Positions 1 through 8,387 of a stretch of DNA of 64,000 nucleotides are shown piece by piece; the first letter of the stretch is position 1; every line of letters begins with the position of its first letter. This DNA comes from Desmonostoc muscorum LEGE 12446 (lineage in GTDB: Bacteria; Cyanobacteriota; Cyanobacteriia; Cyanobacteriales; Nostocaceae). The position numbers and the translations under genes were made by a program. The stretch lies in contig NZ_JADEXS020000001.1 in assembly GCF_015207005.2 (NCBI RefSeq), positions 5,286,001-5,350,000 on the forward strand, in the 5' to 3' direction. The notes beneath the pieces are model-generated. The model made no database searches. It worked only from the letters and a program-made list of their open reading frames with translations, and was not told the origin of the DNA.

Positions 1-2
1 AT

Positions 3-1109
3 AAAAGTATAATTGATGAATATTTTTCTGTTGAATGTTTTCCAAAACAATGTTATTTGCGTTATCAAAAAGGTGAAATTTATGCTCTTGTTGACCGGAA
101 TTTGCGCCAATTTCCTAGCTGCCTAATCCAGTTTATGCAGGATATGCAAATTCGCGCCAAGCTTGTGATTCCGATTATTCAGCACGGTGTGTTATGGGGT
201 TTGTTGATTGCTCACCAATGTTCACGTCCTAGAGAGTGGAAATCAGGGGAAATTGAGTTATTACAACAATTAGGAAATAAACTGGCGATCGCCACACAAC
301 AATCAGGACTCTACGCTCAATTACAAGTAGAGTTAAATGAGCGCAAAAAAGCTGAAGAACAAATTTTTAAAGCTTTAGAAAAACAAAAAGAACTTAGTGA
401 TTTAAAATCTCGTTTCATTTCCCTGACATCCCATGAATTTCGGACTCCGTTGGCTGTTATTGCTTCTTCTGCTGGAATTTTAAAAAGTTTTAGCCATAAG
501 CTAGATGAACAACAAAAACAAAGGCATCTGCAACGTATTCAAAGTTACGTTCAACATACCACTCAACTTTTAGATGACATCTTGCTGATTAATAAAGCTG
601 AAGCTGGAAAACTAGTATTTGAGCCAAGTTCTTTTGATTTGGCTAGTTTCTGTCAAACCTTGATAGATCAACTACAACTGAGTTCTCCTAATCATCACCT
701 AGTTTTTTCTCCTCAATATCTGGGTAGTTCATCAGCCAACAATCATTTCATCGTCTACATGGACAATAAACTTGTGCGACAAATTCTTAACAACCTAATT
801 TTAAATGCTGTTAAATATTCCTCAATCGGCAGTAATATTCAAATTGATTTATTAATTCAAGATAGAATAGTAGTTTTTCTCATTAAAGATGAAGGTATTG
901 GGATTTCACTAGAGGATCAGCAGCACTTATTTGAGTCGTTCTACCGAGGTAGTAACGTTGGTAATACACCAGGCACTGGATTAGGCTTGACAATCGTTCA
1001 TGAATGTGTATATCTACATACAGGACGAATCACTTTTGCTAGTCGGGTTGGAGTGGGCACAACATTTAGGGTGGAACTGCCGCTGATTCTTAGCAATCCC
1101 TCCAGTTAG
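3..1109 (+). CDS. GAF-domain sensor histidine kinase, 5' end outside window
   Basis: The reading frame is open to the left edge of the window, so this is the C-terminal part of a longer sensor kinase; the TTG at 57 is not the true start. What is present is the end of a GAF domain (the IPIIQHGVLWGLLIAHQ stretch followed by a WKSGEIELLQQLGNKLAIA helix), a coiled linker, a HisKA dimerisation helix with the phospho-acceptor His in SHEFRTPLAVI, and a complete HATPase_c domain with N box (ILNNLILNAVKYS), G1 box (KDEGIGIS) and G2 box (GTGLGLTIVH). It should autophosphorylate on His and pass phosphate to a receiver, perhaps the one encoded at 1353. The input signal is unknown because the sensor part lies outside the window. 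Confidence 0.9.
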   Translation, partial: KSIIDEYFSVECFPKQCYLRYQKGEIYALVDRNLRQFPSCLIQFMQDMQIRAKLVIPIIQHGVLWGLLIAHQCSRPREWKSGEIELLQQLGNKLAIATQQSGLYAQLQVELNERKKAEEQIFKALEKQKELSDLKSRFISLTSHEFRTPLAVIASSAGILKSFSHKLDEQQKQRHLQRIQSYVQHTTQLLDDILLINKAEAGKLVFEPSSFDLASFCQTLIDQLQLSSPNHHLVFSPQYLGSSSANNHFIVYMDNKLVRQILNNLILNAVKYSSIGSNIQIDLLIQDRIVVFLIKDEGIGISLEDQQHLFESFYRGSNVGNTPGTGLGLTIVHECVYLHTGRITFASRVGVGTTFRVELPLILSNPSS

Positions 1110-1133
1110 GAAAACCTAATGGGTTATTCATAA

Positions 1134-1292
1134 ATGATTTGGGGAAAAATAAACTATCTGAATTCGATATTAGAGCAAGAATATTCTCATGAAATCGAGC
1201 TTTTAAATAAAATGAAGAATCTACAAGTATTACTTACACCAGAAAATGCTAAAATTATCCAAAAATTTAATTTACTCAATGATCGCAAATGA
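1134..1292 (+). CDS. possible small protein (52 aa) between two kinase genes
   Basis: An ATG-initiated 52-codon frame lies wholly in the 243-bp gap between two two-component genes on the same strand. The predicted peptide begins MIWGKINYLNSILEQEYS, is charged, and looks mostly helical (EQEYSHEIELLNKMKNLQVLL), like a short coiled-coil protein. No strong ribosome binding site is visible before it. It could be a genuine small protein of this signalling locus or a chance frame; no family is recognised. Confidence 0.3.
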   Translation: MIWGKINYLNSILEQEYSHEIELLNKMKNLQVLLTPENAKIIQKFNLLNDRK

Positions 1293-1352
1293 ATTTTATA
1301 CTGAGAAAGTTTCAAAATTATTAATGTAATCAAAACTTAAATTATATAGTAA

Positions 1353-2459
1353 ATGAATACCATTTTAATCATAGAAGATGAAGATAACATTCGGGAAAAT
1401 CTGGAAGAAATTTTACAACTTTCTGATTTTAAAACTTTGATAGCCTCGAATGGTAGAATTGGATTAGAAATTGCTAAAACAAAATTACCCGATTTGATTA
1501 TCTGTGATGTCATGATGCCAGAATTAGACGGCTATGGTGTACTGTCTGCTCTGCGTCAAAATGAAGTAACTGCCAATATCCCTTTGATATTTGTTACCGC
1601 TAAAGCTGACCGTTCAGATTTTCGTCAGGGTATGGAAATTGGAGCCGACGATTATTTAACAAAACCATTTACAACTGAAGAATTATTAAACGCGATCGCC
1701 ACTCGTCTTCATAAACAATCTGTAGCTCAGCGTCAATCTCAAGCTAAGCTAGATGAACTACGAATGAATATTGCTCACTCATTGCCTCATGAACTCAATA
1801 CTCCTTTAAATGGTATTATTGGTATGTCACAGTTGTTAGTTGACAACTGTAGGATGATGCGTGAGTCTGAAGAAATTGAAATTGCAGAATTAATTTACAC
1901 TTCTGCTAATCGATTAAACAGATTAACTCAACGATTTTTGCTCTACTCTAATCTAGAGTTAATTATACGAGATACTGAAAAAATTCGAGAACTTCAAGAA
2001 GCTTCAGATAAATGTGTTGTTAAAACAGTTATTAGTGATATTTGCCTGCAAAAAGCTAGAGAATTTTCTCGAACCAAAGATTTAACTCTGGAAATTACAG
2101 AATCAATTGTGCAAATGCCAGAAGATAAATTCACTATCGTCATTGAAGAATTGATAGAGAATGCTTTTAAATTTTCCTTGCCTGGTAGTCGAGTTCGAGT
2201 TATTAGCAATGTTGATAATAGTAAATTTCGCTTACATATAGTTGATAACGGTAAAGGAATGACAATTGAAGAAATTGAAAGAATTGGAGCTTTTATCCAA
2301 TTTAATCGCAAGTTACACGAACAACAAGGCTCTGGACTAGGGCTGAGTATTGTTCAGGATATAGTCAAATTATATGGCGGTGAATTGATCATCAATAGCA
2401 TTCCTGAACAACAAACTATTGTTAGTTTTGTTTTACCTTACCGAACTAGGCAAAAGTAA
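1353..2459 (+). CDS. receiver-histidine kinase (REC-HisKA-HATPase)
   Basis: Residues 1-120 form a CheY-like receiver with acidic pocket E8-D9, phospho-acceptor D52 (IICDVMMPE), T82 and K104 (TKPF). A short linker leads to an atypical HisKA helix with H146 in SLPHELNTPLNG and a HATPase_c domain (IEELIENAFKFS, DNGKGM, GSGLGLSIVQD). The N-terminal-receiver arrangement is common in cyanobacteria and lets an upstream kinase drive a second phosphorelay step. It follows the kinase ending at 1109 on the same strand, so a two-step relay between them is plausible, but this is inferred from position only. Confidence 0.9.
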   Translation: MNTILIIEDEDNIRENLEEILQLSDFKTLIASNGRIGLEIAKTKLPDLIICDVMMPELDGYGVLSALRQNEVTANIPLIFVTAKADRSDFRQGMEIGADDYLTKPFTTEELLNAIATRLHKQSVAQRQSQAKLDELRMNIAHSLPHELNTPLNGIIGMSQLLVDNCRMMRESEEIEIAELIYTSANRLNRLTQRFLLYSNLELIIRDTEKIRELQEASDKCVVKTVISDICLQKAREFSRTKDLTLEITESIVQMPEDKFTIVIEELIENAFKFSLPGSRVRVISNVDNSKFRLHIVDNGKGMTIEEIERIGAFIQFNRKLHEQQGSGLGLSIVQDIVKLYGGELIINSIPEQQTIVSFVLPYRTRQK

Positions 2460-2529
2460 AAAGGTAAGAATTCAGGAATATCTGGTCTCTGTGTTTTTGA
2501 ATCTAATAAGGTTAAATAAATTACTTTTA

Positions 2530-2745
2530 AACCGCAGAGGCACAGAGGCAAGGCAGCGCGGTCTTCTCCCAAGGGGAGACGCCAAGGGCGATAGGGCAGC
2601 GTAAAGCCTTCTCTACGAGAGGCTGCGCCAACGGCATGGCTTCTCTACGAGAGGCTGCGCCAACGCTTAGAGCGAGTCCGCGAGCGTCTGGGGGTTTCCC
2701 CCATGAGCGACTGCCGCGCAGAGAAGAGAACGCAAAGAAAGACTT
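2530..2745. repeat. cluster of dispersed GC-rich repeats
   Basis: This block in the 392-bp gap after the receiver-kinase is much more GC-rich than its surroundings. It contains two direct copies of a 26-mer with the core TACGAGAGGCTGCGCCAACG (about 2607-2633 and 2638-2666), and further pieces such as GGGGGTTTCCCCCATGAGCG that recur inside the MITE at 37106-37263. It is the mosaic of small dispersed repeats typical of Nostoc genomes. The short frames in it on both strands are repeat translations, not genes. Confidence 0.75.
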
Positions 2746-2851
2746 TTGATACAATTTCAATACGACTCATTAAGGATTGCTATAGCAGCAATTTCATCTC
2801 GGCTTCAGAATTAAGTCACAATAATAATAGGCAATCATAGAGGATGCGACT

Positions 2852-3148
2852 ATGCTTCGTCTAACTCAAATTCTTCGCAATTTCTTCCTTCGTTTGGAAG
2901 GTTTTTTATCTGTTGTTTTCCAGCCTTTCTGGAATTTTGTCAGAAATTTGTTTGGCTTTTTTGCCAGGGTCTTCGGATTGACTAACTCTAATTATTTCTT
3001 GGAATCCGATCGGGCACAAGGTATAGAGTCGATTCCAACGGCTCAAAATACCACTTCTGAAACTCCCGCCACTACCCGCCGTCGTCCCAATACCAAAAAA
3101 ATTGAGGATTACTACATCAATATGGCGCGTGATGTGAAAAAGAACTAA
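2852..3148 (+). CDS. conserved-type hypothetical protein, 98 aa, membrane-associated N-terminus
   Basis: The start is ATG at 2852, preceded by AGAGGA; the nearby ATG at 2844 is out of frame and stops quickly. Residues 1-45 are rich in aromatic and hydrophobic residues with interspersed Arg (RNFFLRLEGFLSVVFQPFWNFVRNLFGFFARVFGL), like an amphipathic or re-entrant membrane segment. The remainder is a polar Thr/Pro/Arg-rich linker and a short C-terminal helix (KKIEDYYINMARDVKKN). I do not recognise a named family. A perfect hairpin 16 bp after the stop probably ends its transcript. Confidence 0.65.
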   Translation: MLRLTQILRNFFLRLEGFLSVVFQPFWNFVRNLFGFFARVFGLTNSNYFLESDRAQGIESIPTAQNTTSETPATTRRRPNTKKIEDYYINMARDVKKN

Positions 3149-3163
3149 AGGTTGTCAGTGATT

Positions 3164-3196
3164 AGATCCCCGACTTCTTGAAGAAGTCGGGGATCT
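3164..3196 (+). terminator. perfect 16-bp hairpin downstream of 2852-3148 gene
   Basis: Arms AGATCCCCGACTTCTT (3164-3179) and its exact reverse complement (3181-3196) are separated by one base. It has no following T-run, so intrinsic termination is uncertain. The same motif (AGATCCCCGA..., AAGTC.GGGATCT) appears in decayed form near 29513 and 53464, so it is also a dispersed palindromic repeat. The rest of the 324-bp gap to 3473 shows no gene. Confidence 0.55.
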
Positions 3197-3472
3197 AGCA
3201 AGCCAAATGGGGAACTCCCGCACAAAAATGTCCTTGTATTTGCCTCAGAGTATCATCTGTAGCCGTTGTTTAGAGAATTGATATAAATATTTGAGCGTTG
3301 CTGAATTGCGGTATGAATCCAGATGTAGAGACTAGCAATTGCAACATTTTTACAAGGATTTTTATATCATGCACAATCGTTTTCATAGATGAAATCAGCA
3401 ATGCCAATATTTGAATTTGCAACAAAGTTGATCTAGGGTTCGTCATAGTCACGATATTTAACAATATTTTCT

Positions 3473-4162
3473 ATGAAACCGAAAGCTACTATTTTGACAA
3501 TGATAGGTTGCTTGACCCTAGCTATTACTTATGTAAATTTATATGGCAGCGATTTAAATGGAAAGATGCTGGAATTAGATTTAGTTTCTAGTGCGGGAAA
3601 TTTATCTAAGAAAACAATTGAAGAGATTTTATCAGATGCAGCTAAACGTTCCCAAACTCACCGTGCTGCTTGGAAAGTTGATAAAGTTCAACCTGTGAAA
3701 TGGGGAAGTTATGGTGGGGATGGGCCATCTATGCCGATACAGGGAGCAGTTCCCGTCATGCATAATGTGTTCGGTTGGAAAGTGCAAGTTTCATATCGAG
3801 GACAAATTTGGGTATATTATGCCACTAATAACGGATTTCAATTTGATGCTCCCAAAAGTGTACCGCGTTATCTTGTGAATGAAGCGATAAAAGCTGCATC
3901 TGTGCAAACTGGCAAATCTCCCAATAGTTTTAATTTACATTGGGCTGATCAGATAACTTGGGATGATACTTGTTTGGGCATAACTATTAATAAACCAGCT
4001 TGTGAGAAAATACCTGTTCCTGGTTGGAAAATTGATGTGATGGGACAGGGTGATACTTCTTCAATCTTGTTTAATTTCCACAGTCGTTTAGATCGAGATG
4101 TGCGATTTAATGGTAGTAATCCTTGGTTTTATCCTCCGGTAGCTAATCCCGGTTTGCGATGA
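3473..4162 (+). CDS. secreted or membrane-anchored hypothetical protein, 229 aa
   Basis: Residues 1-25 form a signal peptide or anchor (ATILTMIGCLTLAITYV after two Lys). The mature part has two copies of a similar pattern: a helix (EEILSDAAKRSQ; VNEAIKAASVQTGK) followed by a strand with Trp (HRAAWKVDKVQPVKWGS; NSFNLHWADQITWDDTCLGI) and then a glycine-aromatic turn (GWKVQVSYRGQIWVYY; GWKIDVMGQGDTSSILF). Two Cys (CLGI and ACEKI) may form a disulphide. This tandem W-x-D/G-W-x-V layout occurs in unnamed cyanobacterial exported proteins. No enzyme motif is visible. Confidence 0.6.
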   Translation: MKPKATILTMIGCLTLAITYVNLYGSDLNGKMLELDLVSSAGNLSKKTIEEILSDAAKRSQTHRAAWKVDKVQPVKWGSYGGDGPSMPIQGAVPVMHNVFGWKVQVSYRGQIWVYYATNNGFQFDAPKSVPRYLVNEAIKAASVQTGKSPNSFNLHWADQITWDDTCLGITINKPACEKIPVPGWKIDVMGQGDTSSILFNFHSRLDRDVRFNGSNPWFYPPVANPGLR

Positions 4163-4233
4163 ATACAAGGTGATACTAACTGCAATATGCTTTCAGTAAC
4201 CAGACTGAATTAATCTTAAATCGGTAAAAAAAC

Positions 4234-5721
4234 GTGAATCTCCCATTAATTACTCGCGCTCAAGAACACAACGATAAAATAGCTATCGCTACAACCCAAG
4301 GAGTATTTACTTATGGGGATTTACTCCATACCTCCAGTCAAATCGCCACAAGTCTCCTTGAGAATGGAGATGATTTACACGAGGAGCGAGTTGCTTTTCT
4401 CATTCCGTCTGGGTTTGAGTATGTAGCTACTCAATGGGGGATTTGGCGTGCTGGTGGAATAGCGGTACCTTTGTGTGTTTCCCACCCACGCCCAGAATTA
4501 GAGTATGTGATTACAAATTCCAGAGCATCGATTATTGTCGCTCATCCTGATTTTGAGGATACACTGCAAGCGATCGCCAAATCACAAAATTTGCGATTTA
4601 TCCTCACCACAGAAACGCTCCCATCTAATGTTAGTCGCCTCCCAGAGGTAGATATCACCAGACGCGCCTTAATTCTCTACACCAGTGGGACAACAGGTAA
4701 ACCCAAAGGTGTCGTTACCACCCATGAAAATATTCAAGCGCAAGTCACTAGCTTGGTTACAGCTTGGGAATGGACATCAAGCGATCGCATTTTACATGTA
4801 CTCCCTTTACATCATATTCATGGAATTGTCAATATATTAACTTGTGCTTTATGGGCTGGCGCAGAGTGTCACATGTTAAGCAAGTTTGATGCTGGAGTTG
4901 TATGGAATCGAATTTGTGACGGTGACTTAACTTTATTTATGGCAGTACCGACAATATATGTCAAGCTGATTGCTGCTTGGAAAAATGCCGAGAGCGAACA
5001 GCAGAAAAGCATGTCAGCAGGCTGTGGTAAGATGCGCCTGATGGTTTCTGGTTCAGCGGCCTTACCAGTTCAAGTTTTAGAAAAGTGGCAAACCATCAGC
5101 GGACATTTTCTGCTTGAGCGCTATGGAATGACGGAAATTGGCATGGCGCTATCGAATTCTTTACACGGTGAACGGTTGTCAGGATATGTAGGAAAGCCTT
5201 TGCCTCAAGTGGAAGTGAGATTAGTGGATGAGAATGGAGAGTTAGCCCCACTAGGAACACCAGGAGAAATTCAAGTCAAAGGCGCGACAGTATTTCGGGA
5301 ATATTGGCAAAACCCCCAAGCAACCGCCAAAGCCTTCCAAGATGGCTGGTTTTGTACTGGAGATCTGGCTGTAGTTGAGAATGGCAACTATCGCATTCTG
5401 GGACGGATGAGTGTAGATATCATCAAAACCGGAGGTTATAAAGTCTCAGCTTTGGAAATTGAAGAAGTGTTAAGAACCCATCCAGATATTCAAGAATGTG
5501 CAGTGGTTGGGGTTGCAGACATAGAATGGGGCGAACGAGTTTGTGCGGCGTTAGTATTGCAAGGATCGCAAACTTTGACATTAGAATCTCTTAGGAGTTG
5601 GGCAAAAGAGCAATTGGCTGTCTATAAAGTGCCAACTCAAATTTTGATAGTTGAAGAATTACCGCGCAACGCAATGGGGAAAGTGACTAAACCGACGGTG
5701 GTTGAGCTATTTCAGTCATAG
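4234..5721 (+). CDS. AMP-binding acyl-CoA synthetase, malonyl-CoA synthetase-like
   Basis: This is a full-length (495 aa) ANL-superfamily ligase. Motif A3, LYTSGTTGKPKGV, binds ATP; A5 is YGMTEIGMA; A7 is TGDLAV; the hinge and C-terminal region contains GRMSVDIIKTGGYKVSALEIEE and the catalytic Lys is in PRNAMGKVTK. The short length, the RYGMTEIGMALSNSL context and the VGKPLPQVEVRLVDENGE block resemble malonyl/methylmalonyl-CoA synthetases (MatB/ACSF3) more than long-chain acyl-CoA synthetases. The start is GTG at 4234, two codons after an in-frame stop. Substrate is inferred only. Confidence 0.85.
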   Translation: MNLPLITRAQEHNDKIAIATTQGVFTYGDLLHTSSQIATSLLENGDDLHEERVAFLIPSGFEYVATQWGIWRAGGIAVPLCVSHPRPELEYVITNSRASIIVAHPDFEDTLQAIAKSQNLRFILTTETLPSNVSRLPEVDITRRALILYTSGTTGKPKGVVTTHENIQAQVTSLVTAWEWTSSDRILHVLPLHHIHGIVNILTCALWAGAECHMLSKFDAGVVWNRICDGDLTLFMAVPTIYVKLIAAWKNAESEQQKSMSAGCGKMRLMVSGSAALPVQVLEKWQTISGHFLLERYGMTEIGMALSNSLHGERLSGYVGKPLPQVEVRLVDENGELAPLGTPGEIQVKGATVFREYWQNPQATAKAFQDGWFCTGDLAVVENGNYRILGRMSVDIIKTGGYKVSALEIEEVLRTHPDIQECAVVGVADIEWGERVCAALVLQGSQTLTLESLRSWAKEQLAVYKVPTQILIVEELPRNAMGKVTKPTVVELFQS

Positions 5722-5741
5722 CGATCGGCAAATTATGCATA

Positions 5742-6581
5742 TTAGGATGACAAGTGATCCAAATCAAGCGGATCACTCTCAACATACTCCTTCGCTGTCA
5801 TATCTTCCAGAGCTACTACCGAACCCTCTACAGTTTGGAATCGTCCAGATTCAGGGATTAATTTCAACCACTGTTTGAGAAATTGATCCCATCCTATTCC
5901 TTCAAATTGATTCTGTTCCTCGTCTCGAATAAACCAAAATATTAGTCGAACTTCAGAGTTATTCCATGAAGGTTCTGCACGCACTCTAATTTCGCGTAAG
6001 GCGCGAAGTGCTTCTCCTTCAGTGTTAGATTTATCATGCTTATCTCGCAGACGGTTTTGAAGCTTTTTAGCAAAGTCGTTGAAGTCGTCAGGGAAAGCAA
6101 ATCGAGCATGTTTTCGTGTTAATGCTTGCCCAAATGCTCTAATCTCTTGATCGTTGCGGCATCCCGGCTCGCGTTTCCATTGTGCAATAACAGCCTTCTC
6201 TAATGTCATCACACGATCAAGGTCAGCAACAAGATTAAATTTTGCAACTCCTGGAACATAAGCAAACTGAGGTCGCCTACTTCGCTGAATTTCAGACAAA
6301 CGTTGCTCATCAACCTCCACCAGAGGTACCACCTCTATGAATGGACGATCAGCGCAAGAGCGTACAATATCGCATGTCTGTGTAACTACAGCAAATCCCT
6401 TAACATCGGATTCCACAAGGTCACTTTCTGATTCTGCAACATCAGCAGAAGAAGATGTCAAAGGGTGTTGAGGATTAAAGCGATGGACAAACCAGTGTTC
6501 TCCAAGTACACAATCACCCTGACACCACTCCTTAAGAGTGGTGTCTACTTTCTGAATCCAAGCATCACGCTCATTGACCAC
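5742..6581 (-). CDS. unknown protein with QTCD motif, third gene of an overlapping cassette
   Basis: A soluble 279-aa protein with no family I can name. Its most conserved-looking stretch is KGFAVVTQTCDIVRSCADRPFIEVVPLVEV (residues about 61-90), in which a hydrophobic strand ends in a Thr-Cys-Asp triad, followed by a second strand; the remainder is charged and helical with a C-terminal Trp-rich part (WNNSEVRLIFWFIRDEEQNQFEGIGWDQFLKQWL). The start is GTG, 11 bp inside the end of the HTH gene, so translation is probably coupled. It converges on the acyl-CoA synthetase with 20 bp between stops. Context suggests an effector whose activity is controlled by the two upstream genes; this is a guess. 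Confidence 0.65.
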   Translation of the reverse strand: MVNERDAWIQKVDTTLKEWCQGDCVLGEHWFVHRFNPQHPLTSSSADVAESESDLVESDVKGFAVVTQTCDIVRSCADRPFIEVVPLVEVDEQRLSEIQRSRRPQFAYVPGVAKFNLVADLDRVMTLEKAVIAQWKREPGCRNDQEIRAFGQALTRKHARFAFPDDFNDFAKKLQNRLRDKHDKSNTEGEALRALREIRVRAEPSWNNSEVRLIFWFIRDEEQNQFEGIGWDQFLKQWLKLIPESGRFQTVEGSVVALEDMTAKEYVESDPLDLDHLSS

Positions 6582-7251
6582 TACGATTTTTTCGACTCCT
6601 TACTGCTCTGGCAGGTCTGGATTGTCCAACTTCAAGATGGATAGGATCTTGGAGAGCGTCAACCAGTTCTGCTGGATTCTGTGGCCTACGTGCTGCACGT
6701 GTATCTTCAGACAAAGGACGTAACTGTGGTCTTTGAGGTGCATTCCCGGAACCAATAATCTGCTTGAATTCTTCGTATTTACCTACAACCATTAAGTCAA
6801 TAAGGGGTCTACCATTATTGCCAGGTTTTAGTAAGAGACTGCGATTGAGACTTGCATTTCCTCGATCAATGTATTGGATAGCACCTAAGACTCGATGAAG
6901 ATGCTCTTCATTAAAGCGGGATAACGGTTGCCCACTTGCCCAGAAATGAAGGCTTCTGCGTGAGACATTGAAGAGTTTAGCAAGTTGATCCCAGGTTAAT
7001 CCACTTAATCTTCTCAGCTCGCTAAGAGCCTTCTGTGTTGATTCTGGAGAACTAGTTGATGGTAGAGTCAGCCCACTCGTTGTCATCTCTAAAGCAGCCA
7101 AAATATCCCTACTAGTTGCTATAGAATTACCACTGCTATTAGGAGCCATTAAAATTATAGAGGGAAAGCGATAAACGCTAGATTTCCGCATAGCTCCAAG
7201 CGCAGAAGTCTTGGGTAATAGATCAAGTTTTCTGTCTAGCAAATCACTCAT
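6571..7251 (-). CDS. HTH DNA-binding protein, second gene of cassette
   Basis: A 226-aa protein with a lambda-repressor-like helix-turn-helix in its centre (residues about 75-125: SELRRLSGLTWDQLAKLFNVSRRSLHFWASGQP), followed by two helices (NEEHLHRVLGAIQYIDRG) and a low-complexity basic C-terminus rich in Arg and Pro. The N-terminal 60 residues have no recognisable fold. It overlaps the upstream gene by ATGA at 7248-7251 and the downstream gene by 11 bp. It may be an autoregulator binding the tandem 12-mer at 8120-8143 or an antitoxin-like partner of its neighbours; neither is shown by the sequence alone. Confidence 0.75.
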   Translation of the reverse strand: MSDLLDRKLDLLPKTSALGAMRKSSVYRFPSIILMAPNSSGNSIATSRDILAALEMTTSGLTLPSTSSPESTQKALSELRRLSGLTWDQLAKLFNVSRRSLHFWASGQPLSRFNEEHLHRVLGAIQYIDRGNASLNRSLLLKPGNNGRPLIDLMVVGKYEEFKQIIGSGNAPQRPQLRPLSEDTRAARRPQNPAELVDALQDPIHLEVGQSRPARAVRSRKNRSGQ

Positions 7252-8051
7252 AATTCACCTCCAAAGCGCCGCAAAAACTCATCAGTCACTGCCCATCGAA
7301 AGAACGTATAAATTCTTTCAGAAAATTGTTTTGCTTCATTCATCAAAGCTTCAACACTGAAATCTCGTTTCTTTGAGAGAGACATATCTAGATCCAGTAT
7401 CCAGCTAGACTCAGCAAAAGGTTCAATCGCCGCAGGATCAAAAGTTGTATCAGCAGGAACGAGTCCCCACCTCGCAATGATTTGTTCCCCTCCATCGGGG
7501 ATGATGAACAAAGATTGATTAATATTTTGATGAATATATTCTCTGAATCCAGCAGTTGCAATGCCAGCTATCTCAGGTTTTACCAGTGATGATAGATCAT
7601 CTATATTTTTTCCAACAAGTCTATCAATGTATCGCATACCGAATCGCTCAATAATCTCAATATTAGGATGAATACTTTCTTTAAGAGCGATAAGTAAGCT
7701 TTCTAGGCGTTCCAGAAAATCACTGCGACTTGAATAAACAGTTGTCTCAAGTGCCAAAAAATTGGGTGCTAATGAGACTCGCCAAGTTTCTGTTTTGTCC
7801 ACAAATCGCCAAGTTATTTGAGGCACAGTTGGTACAACACCTTGAGGGCCAAAAACGAAGCCCTGAGTTTGCTCAGGCTGTAGATAAGGATAACTTTCCC
7901 TAATCGCTTCTTGGAATAAACGAACAAATTCCTTATCTTCCATCGAAAGAATGGAAGGAAAGAGTACTTGCGCGATCACCCGAATCAGAGGCGCGTTTTC
8001 TAACGGCACTTCCTTGGGTGGCTGTGCAATGAATGGATTGGTATTGACCAC
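7248..8051 (-). CDS. TIGR04255-family-like protein, first gene of cassette
   Basis: A 267-aa protein with the hallmarks of the sporadically distributed TIGR04255 family: an N-terminal PLENAPLIRVIAQVLFPSI block, a central WRFVDKTETWRVSLAPNFLALETTVYSSRSDFLERLESLL segment, the IIERFGMRYIDRL motif, a WILDLDMSL strand, and a C-terminal helix with FRWAVTDEFLRRFGGEL. Its molecular function is not established. The start is GTG at 8051 with AGGA 8 bases before it. The family often shows patchy distribution and accessory contexts, which fits a mobile or defensive role, but I see no catalytic motif. Confidence 0.75.
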   Translation of the reverse strand: MVNTNPFIAQPPKEVPLENAPLIRVIAQVLFPSILSMEDKEFVRLFQEAIRESYPYLQPEQTQGFVFGPQGVVPTVPQITWRFVDKTETWRVSLAPNFLALETTVYSSRSDFLERLESLLIALKESIHPNIEIIERFGMRYIDRLVGKNIDDLSSLVKPEIAGIATAGFREYIHQNINQSLFIIPDGGEQIIARWGLVPADTTFDPAAIEPFAESSWILDLDMSLSKKRDFSVEALMNEAKQFSERIYTFFRWAVTDEFLRRFGGEL

Positions 8052-8119
8052 TTTCTACATCCTTTGCGAGGCTTCTAGAGAGATTGTGCATTATCGTTCT
8101 TTACATCTATCGTAAGGCC

Positions 8120-8143
8120 ATAGTGTGAAGTATAGTGTGAAGT
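8120..8143. promoter_or_regulatory. perfect tandem 12-mer upstream of the three-gene cassette
   Basis: ATAGTGTGAAGT occurs twice with no gap (8120-8131 and 8132-8143), about 70-90 bp before the first codon of the cassette on the minus strand. A tandem site of this size is a reasonable operator for the cassette's HTH protein or for an outside regulator. The rest of the 336-bp gap (8052-8387) shows no convincing gene. Confidence 0.4.
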
Positions 8144-8387
8144 TTAAGAAAGGTTTTACCGTAGGGTGTTCCATAACAGGAAAAAATTGAGCTTCCTCAA
8201 TATCTATACTGCTTCTGTAGTCGTAGCAGAGCGGTGGAACAATTTGGTGCAGCTGACACAAGGGAGGCATTAGTGCTGAGTTGGAGGCTACTTGCGATCA
8301 CTGACCTTCACATGCTTCTATCTCGCATTATATTGAAGGGCTTGAGTAGTCGAAAAGCTTTGGCACAGCCCAACCCAGGCATCGCCC

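Noticed and set aside
2527..2760. Minus-strand 77-codon frame and overlapping plus-strand frame
   Set aside because: Both are translations of a dispersed repeat cluster.
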